Source: Sthenelais limicola (taxonomy: Eukaryota > Annelida > Polychaeta > Phyllodocida > Sigalionidae). From it: a DNA stretch of 64,000 nucleotides. The DNA lies in assembly GCA_942159475.1 (NCBI GenBank), contig OW804094.1, positions 17,419,708 to 17,483,707 of the forward strand, given 5' to 3'. Shown here in pieces: positions 19,764 to 32,959 of the stretch. Positions within the stretch are counted from its first letter, which is position 1. Each line of letters opens with the position of its first letter. Made by a program: the position numbers and the translations under genes. The notes under the pieces are model-generated. The model was not told the origin of the DNA, searched no databases, and worked only from the letters and a program-made list of their open reading frames with translations.

Positions 19764-21954
19764 ATATATTTACTTGATGTCTTCAGATAATTTCAATGGT
19801 GCTACAAACCCCAAACCAGGCAAAAGGTGTGATATTAATTCATATTTAGGTGAATTGACAATAATATCATTGTTTTGATGGTCAATTTTACATTAAAGAC
19901 CAGACCCAAGTCAACGTTGAAGTAACGTCTATTCTTGACTATGAATCATTATTTTAAAAAAACCCAAAAAACTATGAATCATTATCTTATGCATGTATCA
20001 TTATAATACTTCCCATATCATGACTACAAAGTTTGTACTCAACTCAATGATCGGATTTAAGATTTCTTTCAACCCCAAAGAATAATAATCCGTTGTTATT
20101 AAAATGGTATCTACACACACCCTAAAATATCGTTACCCATATGTATTAATTTACAATAATTATTACACTAACCGTGGCTTGCAAACATTGAAGGCAAGCC
20201 TGGGGTCATGGCGGGCTTGCATGACTCGTGGCGCTATCTAGTGTAAAGCGGTGTAACTACATGTATGATGTATGGTGGTATATGGTTTTCATGATCTTCT
20301 ATAATTATTTCTACCTTATTTTCAGATAGAGACTGTAGTAAACCACCCTAAAAACCCATAGCTATCGATGTCCATGGGAAAAATATTTATTTTCTACCTG
20401 GTCTTATTGGTGGGGAAGATATATCTGGTGATTCCATCAAAGGGATATAGTGGTGGGCCTACTCCAGGGCCGGGAAAGCCATTGACAATGACATACCGAT
20501 CTTATCTCATAATTATCTGTTATGCTCTGAGCCTATGCTGAAACCATTCTAGATTGTTGGAGAAAGCCAATGAAATAAAAAAGAATTGATAAAATCCACT
20601 AAAAATAATCAATTCAATTTCTACTTTCTACCTATTTTTTTGTTGCAAAGCGAGTTTGTTTAATATAGCCTGCACTTGTTGCCTTACAATACTAAAACAT
20701 GTCATTTTCGCGTTTCTTTTTTGGTTGTCACGATCTATAATGCCATTATATAAGGTTACGTAATATTACCTAACTGGGAAAGCTTATAGTTTTGACTTTT
20801 TTCATGGCAGGTGCTTTCTCTGAGGTCCACGGTGAAGCAATAAAAAACGCTATTGTTCCTCAAAATACATGTTGAAATTTGGAAAGAGCATGATTTCCTA
20901 CCCCTAAATATGTAGATTTATCAATGCTGGTTTTTAAATAAGGAAAATATGAGAGGAAACTTATATTTGTAAACAATAGCTTGAGAAATTTTCAGCGAGA
21001 CTGAACATTGGGTGAAATTGTGGCCCCTAAATCTGCAGTTTTATCAAGATTGCTTGAAAAATAATGGAGATGTATGGCAAAGCATATAGCTACTGGTTTA
21101 TTTTAGTGTCAGTAGGACAAACCATTTTGAATGCATGAGTCAGCAAAAAATACTTTCAGAATACATCAAACTAGAGTAGCAATTTTACAAAAGGACACTT
21201 TTCTCCTGCTACTACAGTGCCAGTGCTATAATTTCATCAATGTAGGTAAGGGAGGGCTATCATAATTATGAGTTCACTCTTTTGTCAAAAGCGATCCGGA
21301 CACAATAACGTAACGTTTTCTGAGTAAATGTTTCAGCACTGTAGAAACCTCATTTCTGCCGCGGTGATAATTGTTTCCATGGTTTTCCTGATGGTCAGAG
21401 TGGGACACATATGGTCCTACCATTGGAGCCCAAATTTGGCCCAAATTAAAACTTCTTAAAATGTTGTTTAATTCATATGGTGTATAGATAGAACCTAATG
21501 AGAATGTGGTATGAGGGACACTATTGCACTGTCCGAGATGTTTATGGATGTCTTGCCATAACTTTAGGGCCGTGTTTGATCAACTGAATTAAGATTAATT
21601 AATCTTCACAGAATTATGAGAAAATGTATGGGGGTACCCATTGCTTAATTTTAAACACAGAAACCATTTGTGATGGTTCAAATAGAGTAAAATGTATTGC
21701 TCATTATATAAGATTTTCTCCAACAGTAGATTTGACAATATATATATACAGATTAACAGTCGGTCAAAAGGGGAATACACAATTGGATCAAGCGGAAATC
21801 AGTTTTATTTTTAGCATTTACATTTGGATAAATTCATGGAGTGTTATACCAATACAAATAAAAGGAATGTTATACATAAACTGCTTTTTTGTCATGATAT
21901 AAATGGATACAAAAATACAAGATATCAAGATAATGCCTTGGTGTCCCTGGTTTG

Positions 21955-22002
21955 CTCTGTATCACCTCTTTTAAGTTTTGGTCCAACAGAGGTGATACAG
22001 AG
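21955..22002. repeat. 15-bp perfect hairpin
   Basis: CTCTGTATCACCTCT at 21955-21969 and its exact inverse AGAGGTGATACAGAG at 21988-22002, with an 18-base loop. Function unknown. It lies downstream of the BTB-Kelch stop codon. Confidence 0.8.
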
Positions 22003-22878
22003 TGTAGACCCAATACTTCTTCCCTTAGGTTGGTTGGAATGATGATTCTAGACAAACCATACATGATTTTCAGATGATACAAACTAATCTTCCCACATGA
22101 AATACATCAGTAACAGTTTTAACTGAAAAGATAACAAATCAGAGGGAATCATTTCAGTTCAGTAAACATACATCCAATATTACATTCAAAGAGCAGACAT
22201 TCATGTATAACCGAAATCAGTCTCAATAAAATTCATTAAAAACATTCACGGTACCATTTGCTATGTTGTCTGCAGCTGTTTTGACTAATTAGTTTGAACT
22301 ATGACCCCATGTTCAAAAAGACCAAGAATGCAGATTGATCTTTTAGTTCACACTTCCCTCTTTGTCTGTGTATATATGTCGCTCTCCTCAACCAGCTCAA
22401 TGTTTGGGTCGTTGCCACACTATTTTCAGGCATAGCATATTTAGATGCCCGCAAAATTGATATGTCCTTATTTCCTATGTTGACAAAACAAATTTATACA
22501 GATATAACAGATTTATACATGGCTACTAGCAGCTGTACTGCAGCTGTCACACAATGCACTGAATTCTGGTACTATTTGAGATGGCAAGAGTTATTTTCTT
22601 TTCATGCTAAGGCCACCAAATCATTGGCAGTTGCCAACCCCCCAAAATAGCAAAAATAGGGAATGAATATGAATCCAAAATTAATATATTTCTATCAAAT
22701 CAATTAAAGACAAGTTTTCAAAGTCACATGTTGGTTATTTGAAGACAAATCTTCTCCAGTCTCGCATAGCACACTGACAAAATAAATAAAGGACGTTTCC
22801 ATTCAAACTTGGTATTCAAACACAATGTGCCTTACTATCAGTGATAACAAATATATACAACTCTTCACATTATTGTTG

Positions 22879-25800
22879 TCAACCTCCCCAATCACACTGA
22901 GGATACTTTAACAAAGTGACCACACAGTGACTATGTATGGGCACATCTATCCTACACTCCACACAGAACTGCTCCTTCTCTATATCATAACTCTCCACAT
23001 AATCAGACTCATCCCCACTCAGCACATAGATCTTTTTATCCACCAGCACACACCCACCACAAGCATCCTTAAACCTGCCAATATTCTTCATCTCCAGAGT
23101 CTCACAGTTTAGCTCTATTAAATCCCTTATGAAGGAACTTAGGAAGTAAATGTTTCCCTGATATGAGACACACTCATGTATTCCTATCTCAAATGGTAGG
23201 GGTAGTGTGAGGGTAGTCCAACGTGAATCGTCCCTACTGTAAGCTTCTATCTCATGTTTGATCACATAAATTTTGTTTTTGTGGCAACAAGAAGCAGCAG
23301 AGAATACAGCTCTGTTGAGTGGGGGAGCTGTGGTCCAAACTCCTGTAGTAAATAGACAAACAAATCAATCAGTAAATATATATATATAAAAGTATTCAAT
23401 GGCAGAAAAGGGATGAAATCAAAGCTATGGGATCAACAGGGGGGTTGTATGAGAGGCATTATTTATCAGAGTTTTCTGTGTTTAGGGCCAGTAACCCAGT
23501 AACCCAGTAACCCAGGAAAATAAATGACTAGAAAAAGTTGAATTAATGTCATGTGCAGTGACTGCCAACTGGTAAAACAGTAGGGATAGTTCATTTTAAG
23601 TTCTACATAAAATAACGCCTGTATTTAAATTTTTTGACATTATTAGCCTGTACATGCTACATTTCTGACTTACCAGCCCTTTTCCATGGACTGAAAGATT
23701 TGATTTTATCAAAATCAGTTCAAGAGAAATTTTACACATAACATTCAACTCATACTTATAACAACTTGTGCCAATGTGAAAGCAAGCTGTCAGCTGGCTC
23801 TGTTACAAACATGAAACATGGAAACTAAGAAAAATGTGTGCCATTTTACATGAAATATTTACCTTTTTTGTAATCATAGAGATCCACACAATCCAGAATG
23901 ACCCTGTGGCGACCAAATCCGCCAATGAGATACAACTCTGTGTCCATGGCAACCAGGGAGAAGTGGCGCCGTGGTTGGGGAATTTTAGAAACACATTGCC
24001 AAGTTTCCAGAAACGAGTCAAACTTCCACATATTCATCTGCCATCCATCTCTACCCAAGGCTACCTCACCCCCACAGAGGTATATATCCCTACCTGCAAG
24101 AGGAAATATATTTAGTTCTTATTAAGAATTTGTCACTAGTCCGAGACACTCAAATATCTTTTCATGTTACATCAGCAAATTTTGAGAAACATACTGTAAC
24201 TATATGCTTTTGCTGCAATAAAATTCTTAACCAACACCACTAAAAATTAAGTTAAAGAGAACTATGTGTATGAAGTAAAGATGAGTTTTGTGGTTACATT
24301 TGGATAACTGCAGAAGGGTGCACATTTCTATACTTAGATAGCATTAGTTGAATGGAAAATTACTAAATCTCCTTGATGAAGGCAAATGAAGCCCAAAACA
24401 TCAGACCCCCAATAAACCAAACCTACACAAAATTCACCAGCTCATTGATTTAGTTTCCAACAATATCTTGATTAAAAATATATGATTGGCACTGGCTTCT
24501 GTAGCTCAGTTGTTAGAGTGCAGGACTCAAGTTTGGGGGGTCATGTGTTCGAACCCCACCAGACAGGGGTGGGGGGTTGGGTTCCACAGCCGGCCCTTGA
24601 CCTGGGTGGGTGTTGTCTGTAATGGGGAGGCTGACCACTCTAGTGAATTTTCACTCACTTACGAGTGTGACTTTAGAGAGCTATTACCAATTAAGATATA
24701 ACTCAACGAGAGATGGATCTATTATAGCATGACGGATTCACAAAACACGAGTGCGTTGTTTTTCCCGAGTGGCAAAGCCACGAGTGAAAAACGGAAAAAT
24801 AACGAACAAGTGTTTTGTGAATCCGTCATGCTAGATCCATCTCTCGTTGGTTTCTATTTTTATGCCATGATATATATATTTTAGCCTTATTTAATCATTA
24901 TTTACCTTCATTTCGTGTCTCGCAACCCTCTGACTCGGCAGAAACAAGCACTTACAACGTCGCGTCATGAAATGAGCGTCATTGATTGGCGCAACTAAAT
25001 TTACGCAACCAATCAAAATAACGTTGTAGATTGGTTGCATTCGAAAAAGCGGATTCCGCTAGTGCAATCCAGGCATGTTTATGCCATGGTCTAATCTAAT
25101 AATGTTTTTGTGGATACGCACAGCTATCATGGCATAATTAGTAATATCTCACAGGTCTGTCCAGTGTTACTTGGTCCTGGTAACCTGAGATTAGCTTAGA
25201 GCCACTGTGAAAGCAAGCTGTCGGCTGGCTCTGTCACAAACATGAAACATGAATTGCTTTTCATTTTGCAGTAATAATGCCTATGCTGGGCATAGGTGGG
25301 TGACAATGTGAGTGAAGAAGAGAGTCAGGGAGTAAGTGAATTAATTGATAAAAAGAGAATGGTAAATATATGATTAAACTAGTGGCAGCAAGTGAATAAA
25401 TTTGTGAAAGAATAAGTGAGAAATAGAGACTAAGGGACTAAGGTGAGTGAGCCATAGATTGACTAAGTGACTGAGAGTGAATATACATGATATATGCACA
25501 TTATGTGAATATACATAAGCCGGAGTGTGATAGGGTATGTGTAGGACTGAACAAGTCACAGTTAGTCAAGGAACTGAATCTGTTACTGCATACCCGTAGA
25601 GTAAGCACGGTATCCGGTACATAGCTTGGTGTGGTTCTGCAGGGGAGGAATGTTATAGTAAACAGCATCAAGTCTCATCTTATCTCGATCAAACACACAA
25701 ATATCCCTGTGGTTGGCTTTAGAGTCTTGGTGAAGCAAGATGCCTCCGATGAGAAAGATATCCCTCTTGATTTGCCTAGGTTTGAACATGTCCTGAAAAA

Positions 25801-28210
25801 TTATATATAAAAACCCCATGTAGTAACTTAGTGAAGAGAAGAATAATGATCCCTTTCCTTTTTTGGCATAAAGAGAAAGGTAATAATGGAATTTGAGGAA
25901 TAAAGTTCCCTTTTGATTCATTACGTGTAACTTGTGAAATCAGACCATCAAACAAATTAATCACAAATAACAACCAAAGCAAATATAAACTCAAAAGGGA
26001 AATGTTGTGAAATGGCACACTTGGAAGATCCAGGAGTTGAAAAAATCACCGGAATAATGTTAAACAAATAAATAATCTGTCAACAGATAGGTTTATAACA
26101 CATAATTATGGGAATCAAAAGTACTTTATTACCTGAGGAATAATGGAGGTACTTTCTATTGCATGTGACATCTTGCACTGCAAGACCCTGGAGACCAACT
26201 GCTGGGCCCCTGCTGAAGCTGGGTTCTCCACCAGTGTGTGCTGTTGTAAGTAGGTGAGCTGCTCAATAGTGAGCAGACCCAGCCTGCACACAGAGAACAC
26301 CTGTTCACTATGCACTGTCCGCTCCTCATAATCCAACCACCGCAGCCCTGCTTCCACTACCTTCAAGTCAAAAAAAAATAGCGTTACTATTTTTCCTTTT
26401 TTTTTAAATAATTTTATCTCCTTAACTTTTGTTTAGAAAAATGAGTCAAAAGTAAATACATGTAGGATGAATTTTTGTTGATTTTAAATACCAAGCGTAG
26501 TTTCAAATAAGACATTATATAATGAGAGAAAAGAGTAGAGTGGAAACTGCTGTCATAATGACTTACACAAGGTACCATAAACCATCACTAGATAACAATA
26601 ATAATAATATATAATAATTTTCTTTCATATTACTTCACAGTGGCATGACACTACAAGGGTTTATTAAAGTGACAGTGCCCTACATAGTAGAGGAACTGTG
26701 CTCATGAGGGTTGTTAGGACCTCTGCTACGTTGATGTTTCCATTGTGTACATGGTCAGGCCTTCACATAATTATTACTATTGTTACTATTATTATCATAC
26801 TTCACTTCAAGAAAATGGGTTAATTATAACTGAATTTTTCTCTGGTGAGCCCAGATTTTCATGGCTACACTGTATTCAATGTGACTCTTTATTCAATGAT
26901 TTGGCCGTGAGAGTGAAGTATATCAAAAATACTTCACTCTCATCACCAGTGAAGTATTTTTGGCTCATACGCCCCTAGTATCGAAAGTAGTCCTGTTCTT
27001 TTGCCCCCCCCCCCTGGTGCGATCGGAAATTTCATGTACATACATGTATACATAATATTTTAACCAAAATTCATGAACAAATGAGACTATTTCAAACTTT
27101 GTAGTTATTAAGTGAAGAACCATTCTAAATTTCAAGTAAACATGTGAAAGCTGTCAGAGTCTGTCCAATGAATCCCTTATTGGAACTACCAACACACACA
27201 GTCACTGATCAATACTGTCCCTATACCATTGTACATTTCCTTGACTGAAATTCACTTGGTTAAATTAAAATGAAATAGGCTATACTCATATATATAAGCA
27301 TTTAACACTTTGATAATAATAATAAACATTGATGTTAGTAAAAAAACAAGTTAATATTTATAACCAGAAATAATCTCTGTATTAGTCAGGGTCTAACATC
27401 AAACTGACTGAGACCTTCTAGCCAAGCAGTCAGTGTAGCGACCATAGTGGTGCCTCTCTCACCCCCACTTTTAGACTGCCACCATCATCACCAGTGAGGA
27501 CAACAACAAAATGACGACGAAAAATGATGGTGATTTAGCAATTGCAATGACCTACCTCTACTTAAACACATTTAACTGCCCATTGCAATTAAAAAGCGAA
27601 TATGTTTTCCAAACAAGACACAGATGATTAATTATAGGATCCTCCCTCTCTTATACGAAATAAGATTCATTACCTCATTCTCTGACTCTATATTGAGCAT
27701 GTCTTCTGATAGCAGTTCTTTTACTGCATCCAGTGGCAACTGCAGGAAATCCTCTTGAAAGCTTATAGTGGGGAAATACCAGAGAGTCAATCTGCGAGCT
27801 TTAGCATGGAGTAACTGCAACCCATATCTGGCTGCCATGAACATTGTGGTTAAACATGTCAGACTGTCCAGCTTCCTCAAGAGGAACGCTGAAGACTGCT
27901 CTATGACATCACCAAACTGCAACATACATGCCCCACCAAGAACATTGTAAACGTTCTTTGTGGAAAATTGCATCTCTTTTGTCCGGGAGAAATGGACGAG
28001 GGCTCTGAGGACGTCGGGCATGACGTCATGTAAAGTAATGACGTCCTGGTGACGTTCCCTCATGTCGGAATTAAACATGGCGGCAAAGTAAGAGCTGTGA
28101 CGTGACAATAACATCCTGCTAGCGTCTATGACGTCATCTTCAGCCACCAACTTGACGTCATCATCCAGATTTACGTCACTAGCTGTATCACCTGTACCGG
28201 TACTGTCCAT
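22879..28210 (-). CDS. BTB-BACK-Kelch protein (5 coding exons)
   Basis: Coding exons on the minus strand are 27674-28210, 26133-26360, 25594-25792, 23863-24093 and 22879-23342, with GT/AG borders and matching phases, encoding 552 residues. Residues 12-115 form the BTB domain (VNLDDDVKLVAEDDVIDASR, HSSYFAAMFNSDMRE), about 120-255 the BACK domain (ending GLRWLDYEERTVHSEQVFS), and about 275-552 Kelch blades (IFLIGGILL, IYLCGGEVAL, LYLIGGFGRHR, IYFLSSF, IYVLSGDES). Proteins of this layout usually recruit substrates to Cullin-3 ubiquitin ligases: BTB binds the cullin and Kelch binds the target. Length is typical (550-600). The ATG at 28210 directly follows an acceptor (TTTTAATTACAG), so an untranslated exon must lie upstream. 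The Kelch Gly-Gly pairs are poorly kept in the last blades. The exact KLHL orthologue is not assigned. Confidence 0.92.
24492..24690 (+). mobile_element. tRNA-derived SINE
   Basis: Begins with a tRNA-like head: A-box TAGCTCAGTTGTTAG (about 24502-24516) and B-box GTTCGAACCCC (about 24547-24557). The stems do not fold into a good tRNA. The body of about 130 bp is unrelated to tRNA. It lies in intron 3 of the BTB-Kelch gene, in antisense orientation to it. Confidence 0.65.
24700..24852. mobile_element. Foldback element, about 45-bp arms
   Basis: CAACGAGAGATGGATCTA...GCATGACGGATTCACAAAAC on the left is mirrored by GTTTTGTGAATCCGTCATGC TAGATCCATCTCTCGTTG on the right. The middle, CGAGTGGCAAAGCCACGAGTG, is itself a hairpin. 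It directly abuts the MITE at 24861-25138. A decayed version of the pair is at 45653-46110 in inverted orientation. Confidence 0.8.
24861..25138. mobile_element. MITE with GCCATGATA termini, copy 1
   Basis: About 278 bp between TTATGCCATGATA and TATCATGGCATAA. The interior includes CATGACGCGACGTTG-type text and two AACCAATC motifs. An inverted diverged copy is at 45653-45968. Confidence 0.8.
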
Positions 28211-28369
28211 TATGCTCTGTAATTAAAAAAGGTATACAATCATGCACTGTTAAAAGAATTATATTTAAGATATTGAAGTTGGAAGAGATTGAGTGAAAAA
28301 ATGTTCATGTCTCCTTTTGAAGTGACACTTATTGCTAAGGGACGATTCATGATTAACCACTAGGGGGGA

Positions 28370-28690
28370 GGGAGGGGAGAATTTGCGAAACATTCTTGTG
28401 CAAAATTGTATGAACCCCCCTTAAAGTCTTGTGCAAAATGTCTTCCCCCCCCCGCCCCCCCCCCCCCACACACCTTGAAAGTTAGTGCAAAACTTAGCCC
28501 CCCCCCCTGCACATCATTGTTCTGAGTCTGTGCAAAAATGATGCCCCCCCCCCAACCCACATTTAGATTCTGCCCCCAAAAAGGTCCCCCCCCCCACCTT
28601 CAGAGTCTGTGCAAAAAAAGATCCCCCCCCCCCCTTCAGAGTCTGCACAAAAAAATATGGTCCCCCTGAAAATTCTCCTCTCCCAACCCC
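28370..28690. repeat. Poly-C/GTGCAAAA degenerate tandem array
   Basis: Repeated units of a 7-14 base C run plus TTCAGAGTCTGTGCAAAA or similar (about seven units). The minus strand, which is the sense strand of the adjacent BTB-Kelch gene, is therefore G-run rich and could form G-quadruplexes just upstream of that gene's coding start. Confidence 0.85.
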
Positions 28691-28930
28691 CCCAACCCAC
28701 GCCCACGCCAGTGGCTACAAATGAGGGCGGGGGGGGGGGAGAAAGTCCCCCCGCACCCTCCCCCCAGAATTAACGACATATTTTAATTTCCGAAAGTATA
28801 AATACCATATAAATTCAGGCAAGTTAACCTATACATTTACCGTACCTTGTTCGGGTCGGCATGCCGTCTAAAGTAGGCCTAGGCCTACTAATAGTCCTAC
28901 TGACCAAGTCTGAGTAGCCTACAGGCCCTA

Positions 28931-28987
28931 GTCCACTAAGCCGATTTTCATGCGACGCAAAATCGCACGAGAATCGGCTTAGTGGAC
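28931..28987. mobile_element. MITE family C, compact hairpin copy
   Basis: GTCCACTAAGCCGATTTTCA and TGAGAATCGGCTTAGTGGAC-like inverse separated by only about 15 bases. It is the shortest member of the family in this window. Confidence 0.75.
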
Positions 28988-29297
28988 TGAGCCCTTACTA
29001 AGTAAACCTAACTTCCTAAGTAGGCTAGAGAACAAAAAACTGTGAGCGATAATCGGGCGTTACTCATTTGCCAGTATAGATATACCGACTTTTGAAATAA
29101 AATTAAACAGGTGAATACACATCCATCAAGTAATCTCAGCATACAGTCTAATACATACCAGTTTACCTGTCTCACAACAAGCGAACACAATAATAATGCA
29201 CCATGCTTGAGCCGGCCTCCTCCACCGCTCTTCTTGTTGATATCCACAGTTCTACAATCTCTCACATAGCGGCGCATCGGGTAGACGTAGGGCTAAT

Positions 29298-29508
29298 GGG
29301 TCAGATTTTCAGAACATGTACCTATCCTCTCAAATAACCCAAACTATACAGTTCAACCTAACTAAACAGATTGCTATGATCAATGCAATGCGGAATAGAA
29401 TCTATAGATCTACTCGAATTTACCTAGTATTGACTAAATTGTAGGGTAATTTAGCAAAATTTACTAAATGTGTACAGCTGCCAATTATAGGCGTACATTT
29501 TCTGAAAT
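29298..29508. mobile_element. MITE family A copy
   Basis: Left end GGGTCAGATTTTCAGAACAT, internal ACTAAATGTGTACAGCTGCC shared with the 39522 copy, right end GTACATTTTCTGAAAT (decayed). Confidence 0.75.
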
Positions 29509-30004
29509 GAAGTGGTCGAAATAAGGAATAAAATAGGTTGCCCCAGCGGACAAGCTACTGACAAAATCAGGTTGTTCACCAGAATTTCTGGTTTCCCTGA
29601 GAATTTTTTCAGTTTAATTTCCATATATTAGATATTGAGTGATAGGCCTATTCCATCTTTTTAAAAATTGAAGCGTGAACTTTTTAGGGGTCGTTGCTTT
29701 TCCTGGGAGACCAACTAAAAGTTGACAGGTTCACCCATTTTCTCTACACTGTAATTGTTCTAAATGATGTATGATGTTCTAAAACACATTGAAGGTCAAT
29801 TTTGATGAACAACATTATCTGACTCTTTTTAATTTAATGACATTTGGTCCTATGATTGGTGGAATTCGTGGGATATCTGACAACTTTTTGGAAGTTTTGT
29901 TTAGGGACAGAGGTACACAACCAGCAGGTGGTATATAGGAGGCCCATTAGATCTTAAAGGTCTTGCATCTTGCACCCCAACCCAATAAAATGATAGGCCT
30001 AGGC

Positions 30005-30758
30005 TATATGTGATGTGAATCAGGAAAATGTGTCACAAGTCGCAAAATTGGTGTTTTTCAAAGTCGTTTACTTACAAAATCACTCTATTTTTTTTTTACA
30101 CAAACTTTATTCCGGAAAAAAAAATAGGACATGGCATATGCCAGTGTCAAATTTTTTTTCTTTTTTTTACGGTTAGGGATATCCCTGTATTCCACCGTAT
30201 CCTGAATTTATTACACTTACATTTGAATAATAGTCATGGTTATAAATTAATAATATTTGACATACTCTTTTGCAATTATGTGTTAGACAGTATTAATGGT
30301 ATAATGAGATGAAATGAAGTTGATATTTAATAGTTATATAAAAATGAGATTGCATGTAATGGAGTACGGTTACAGATTGTTCAAAGGTAAATCCTAATCG
30401 AAATATTTTTATTTTTAGAGTGTCTAGTCCTTGTGGTTGTATGAATTCATCTACCAAATTTCAAGACTGTTTATTAATTATATCAGTGAGTTTCTTAGAT
30501 CATCTCATTGAGTATAGGTCTATTTAGCTACCGTACTTCACTGGTAATTATCCACCCATAAATATTGGAAACGTGTTTTTTTTTTCAAAAATAAAAATAT
30601 CTACCTAAAAAGATAAAAGTACATATTAGATGTCCTTAATGTTTACATTCATTGGAATCGGGTTGGTCTCATTTTTTCAAATATGGCGATATCTCAAAGT
30701 CCATATTTTGCGACTTAAGACTCATTTTTCAAAAATGGATCACATATTTGTGGCCATT
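30005..30758. mobile_element. MITE family B copy, probably interrupted
   Basis: Left end TATATGTGATGTGAATCAGG then AAAATGTGTCACAAGTCGCA. Right end TTTTGCGACTTAAGACTCAT then GGATCACATAT. The element is longer than its relatives (36184-36490, 60802-61263). The extra part at about 30095-30310 resembles the retroelement tail at 18290-18615, so it may be an insertion. Confidence 0.65.
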
Positions 30759-31977
30759 TGAATTTATTTGTCCAGTAGATGTATGAAAAATAACTTTTCA
30801 AGACTTTCAAGATCTCTTGCAAGTCAGTGGAAAACAAATAACTTTTGATGTTTTTCTATTGTTATTTTGATAAATGATTTTCTATGCATGAAGCCTATAC
30901 TGATCCTAGAATAATTTTAGAAAGCAACAATTTATCAGTAGACGTAAAAGCTCAATAAGGAACATCAATGATGTTTATTTCATTGCATAGCAAAAATCAT
31001 ATTAAACAATATGTGTATGTCCAGAACAAAAATAAATAAATAAAATATATCACAACCAATGACTACACAATGTACCGATCATATTCACCTGTTAAACCAT
31101 TGCATAATTATTGATGAGCGCGTAGATGATCGTAATTACACGTAATAATTAATGGCCGAAATTTTGTTTAGCAGTGGAAGTAGTTCCTGTATTAATATGC
31201 TACACGGTATACTGACAACAACTTGTCAACTTTTGGCAAAAGAGTTCTATATTTTCATTGATGTTTTTGTCATCAAAATCAATTTTGATCGATTTATAAT
31301 TGACACAGTTTTTAGTTTGGGTTTAAAACGGATTTAGTCTTTCAAATAATTTCTGTTATTATCACTTTTTTACAACTCTATATGACGATTATAAGAAATC
31401 TTTGTTAATTATATGCATGGCTCTGATGGGACAGCAGATCAGTGTCTGAAGTATTTATGTTTATTCAGAAACAACATTCTAGTGCTCCCTATATTTGTCT
31501 GAAATGTAAAAAAATATTAGTATTACCGTATTTTATTTCTCCCCTTCTTCCATTGAAGGAAAGAGGCGAGGAATCTGAATATAACGTGCAAGGGTTTCAA
31601 TTACTAATCTAACCATGCATATTCCCATTTGTAGTAATTTAGGCTTTAGGTGTGTTCTATTCGAGTATGGGTCAATACTGGAATTGATTTGGACAATGTG
31701 CCATGATTGATGAAAGAGCCTACAAATAGTACAAAAGGTAGAGCAGTTGGGGAATAAAGGGGATTTTATAGTGCACCTGTTCTACTCCTGATGTTCTATT
31801 GTAGTGCTCCGATAGTAGGTTTTATTTGAATAAACCCAGATTGTGTGTTTATGGCTGCGCAAAACGTTGTTGGCTAAATTCAATAGAGGTGGTAAATATG
31901 TTTTAAAATCAATTAATTGAAATTTTCACCTGTTAACACTGATGCTAATTCTCATTAATTATATATGGTCTAGCCTG

Positions 31978-32147
31978 GCGCAGTCTAAATAACACTTATG
32001 TGCTTGTCTCTCTTCTGTCTGGTTTTATTTATTGATGGCTTGGAGTATCTCAAATGAGTTTCTGCGATTGCTGTACCTAGTCGCCATTCATATATCATCC
32101 ACCCACATTGAACACTGCAGTGCAGAGGTCCATATACAGAGGCAAGG
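31978..32147 (+). other. Likely 5' untranslated exon (A) of receptor 1
   Basis: Strongly matched by 55205-55378 upstream of receptor 2 (GCAGTCTAAATAACACTTAT, CACATTGAACACTGCAGTGC). Both copies end GCAAGG before GTGAGT. The 5' limit is the start of similarity, not a proven transcription start. Confidence 0.45.
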
Positions 32148-32439
32148 GTGAGTGTTTTCAAAATTACCTATCAGTTGTAGACCATAAATACTTTCTACCA
32201 GAAATCAAAGACTTAACAATAGACACTGGATAAATCATTCTCATGTCCCTATGAGGATAATATAGAAGATTTTTCGTCCTCATGCAATTGTTACACACCA
32301 TTATAGTTGGTATTTTTACATCTATTTCCTTATTTCTCCTACTCGTTTTACTCCTAACCTTTTCATTCTCTATGGAAAGCAGCATAGAGGCTATGAATAT
32401 ATAAGGGCACTATATTAATGATATAATTGTATATATATC

Positions 32440-32815
32440 TCTGGGGGTCCTGAGACTGGGGAAAATCAGTAAGTCAATGCGGCAGGTAGAAAGAAGGAGA
32501 ATCATGAGGCAGAAGAGTTTATATAGGAGGAGCAGGAGGAGGTGTATAAAATGAAGGAAGAGAAGATGGAGGAGGAAGAAGGGAATAAGGGAATATATGT
32601 ATGCGGTTGACGAAGCGAAGGGGGAATGAATGAGAAGGAAAAGTTGAGAGACAGGGAGAGAGAGAGACATGATGTCAGAAATAGAGGCATGAAGAGAGAC
32701 AGGGAATTTGTGAGAAAAATATGGGAAGAGAGATGGAGACAGACACAGGGGAATTGGGTAGAGATACAAGGCAGAGATGGTGAATAATAATGAAGGGAAG
32801 ACCAGGAATAAAGAG
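32440..32815. repeat. Polypurine tract, about 370 bp
   Basis: The plus strand is dominated by A and G (AGGAGGAGCAGGAGGAGG, GGGAGAGAGAGAGACA). It is absent from the equivalent position upstream of receptor 2, so it was gained or lost after the duplication. Confidence 0.8.
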
Positions 32816-32959
32816 GGGACAGTTAGCCATTTAAACTCTCATGTTTTCAACACAATTCTGAAGACAACACTGTTAACAGTAAACCACTGTAACCATTACC
32901 GGTAATCTAAAGGAGTTTTCCCAACACTTTCCACTATCCTAAAGCACTGAGGGAAAGGA

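Larger units (their letters stand above)
16188..22878. other. Intergenic, transposon-rich
   Basis: No gene recognised. Contains poly-G (about 17170-17186), poly-C (about 19268-19310), and the MITE copies listed separately at 17960-18230, 19006-19200 and 19660-19763. From about 21580 to 22878 lies the presumed 3' flank of the BTB-Kelch gene. Confidence 0.6.
28211..31976. other. Intergenic between BTB-Kelch gene and receptor 1
   Basis: Presumed BTB-Kelch promoter side, with a C-rich array (28370-28690), a family C hairpin, a family A MITE and a family B element. A non-coding first exon of the BTB-Kelch gene should lie here. The CpG-containing stretch near 29160-29290 is the best place, but I cannot fix its borders. 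Confidence 0.5.

Noticed and set aside
24492..24564. tRNA gene
   Set aside because: A- and B-boxes are present but the acceptor and T stems do not pair and an unrelated body follows, so it is better explained as a SINE.
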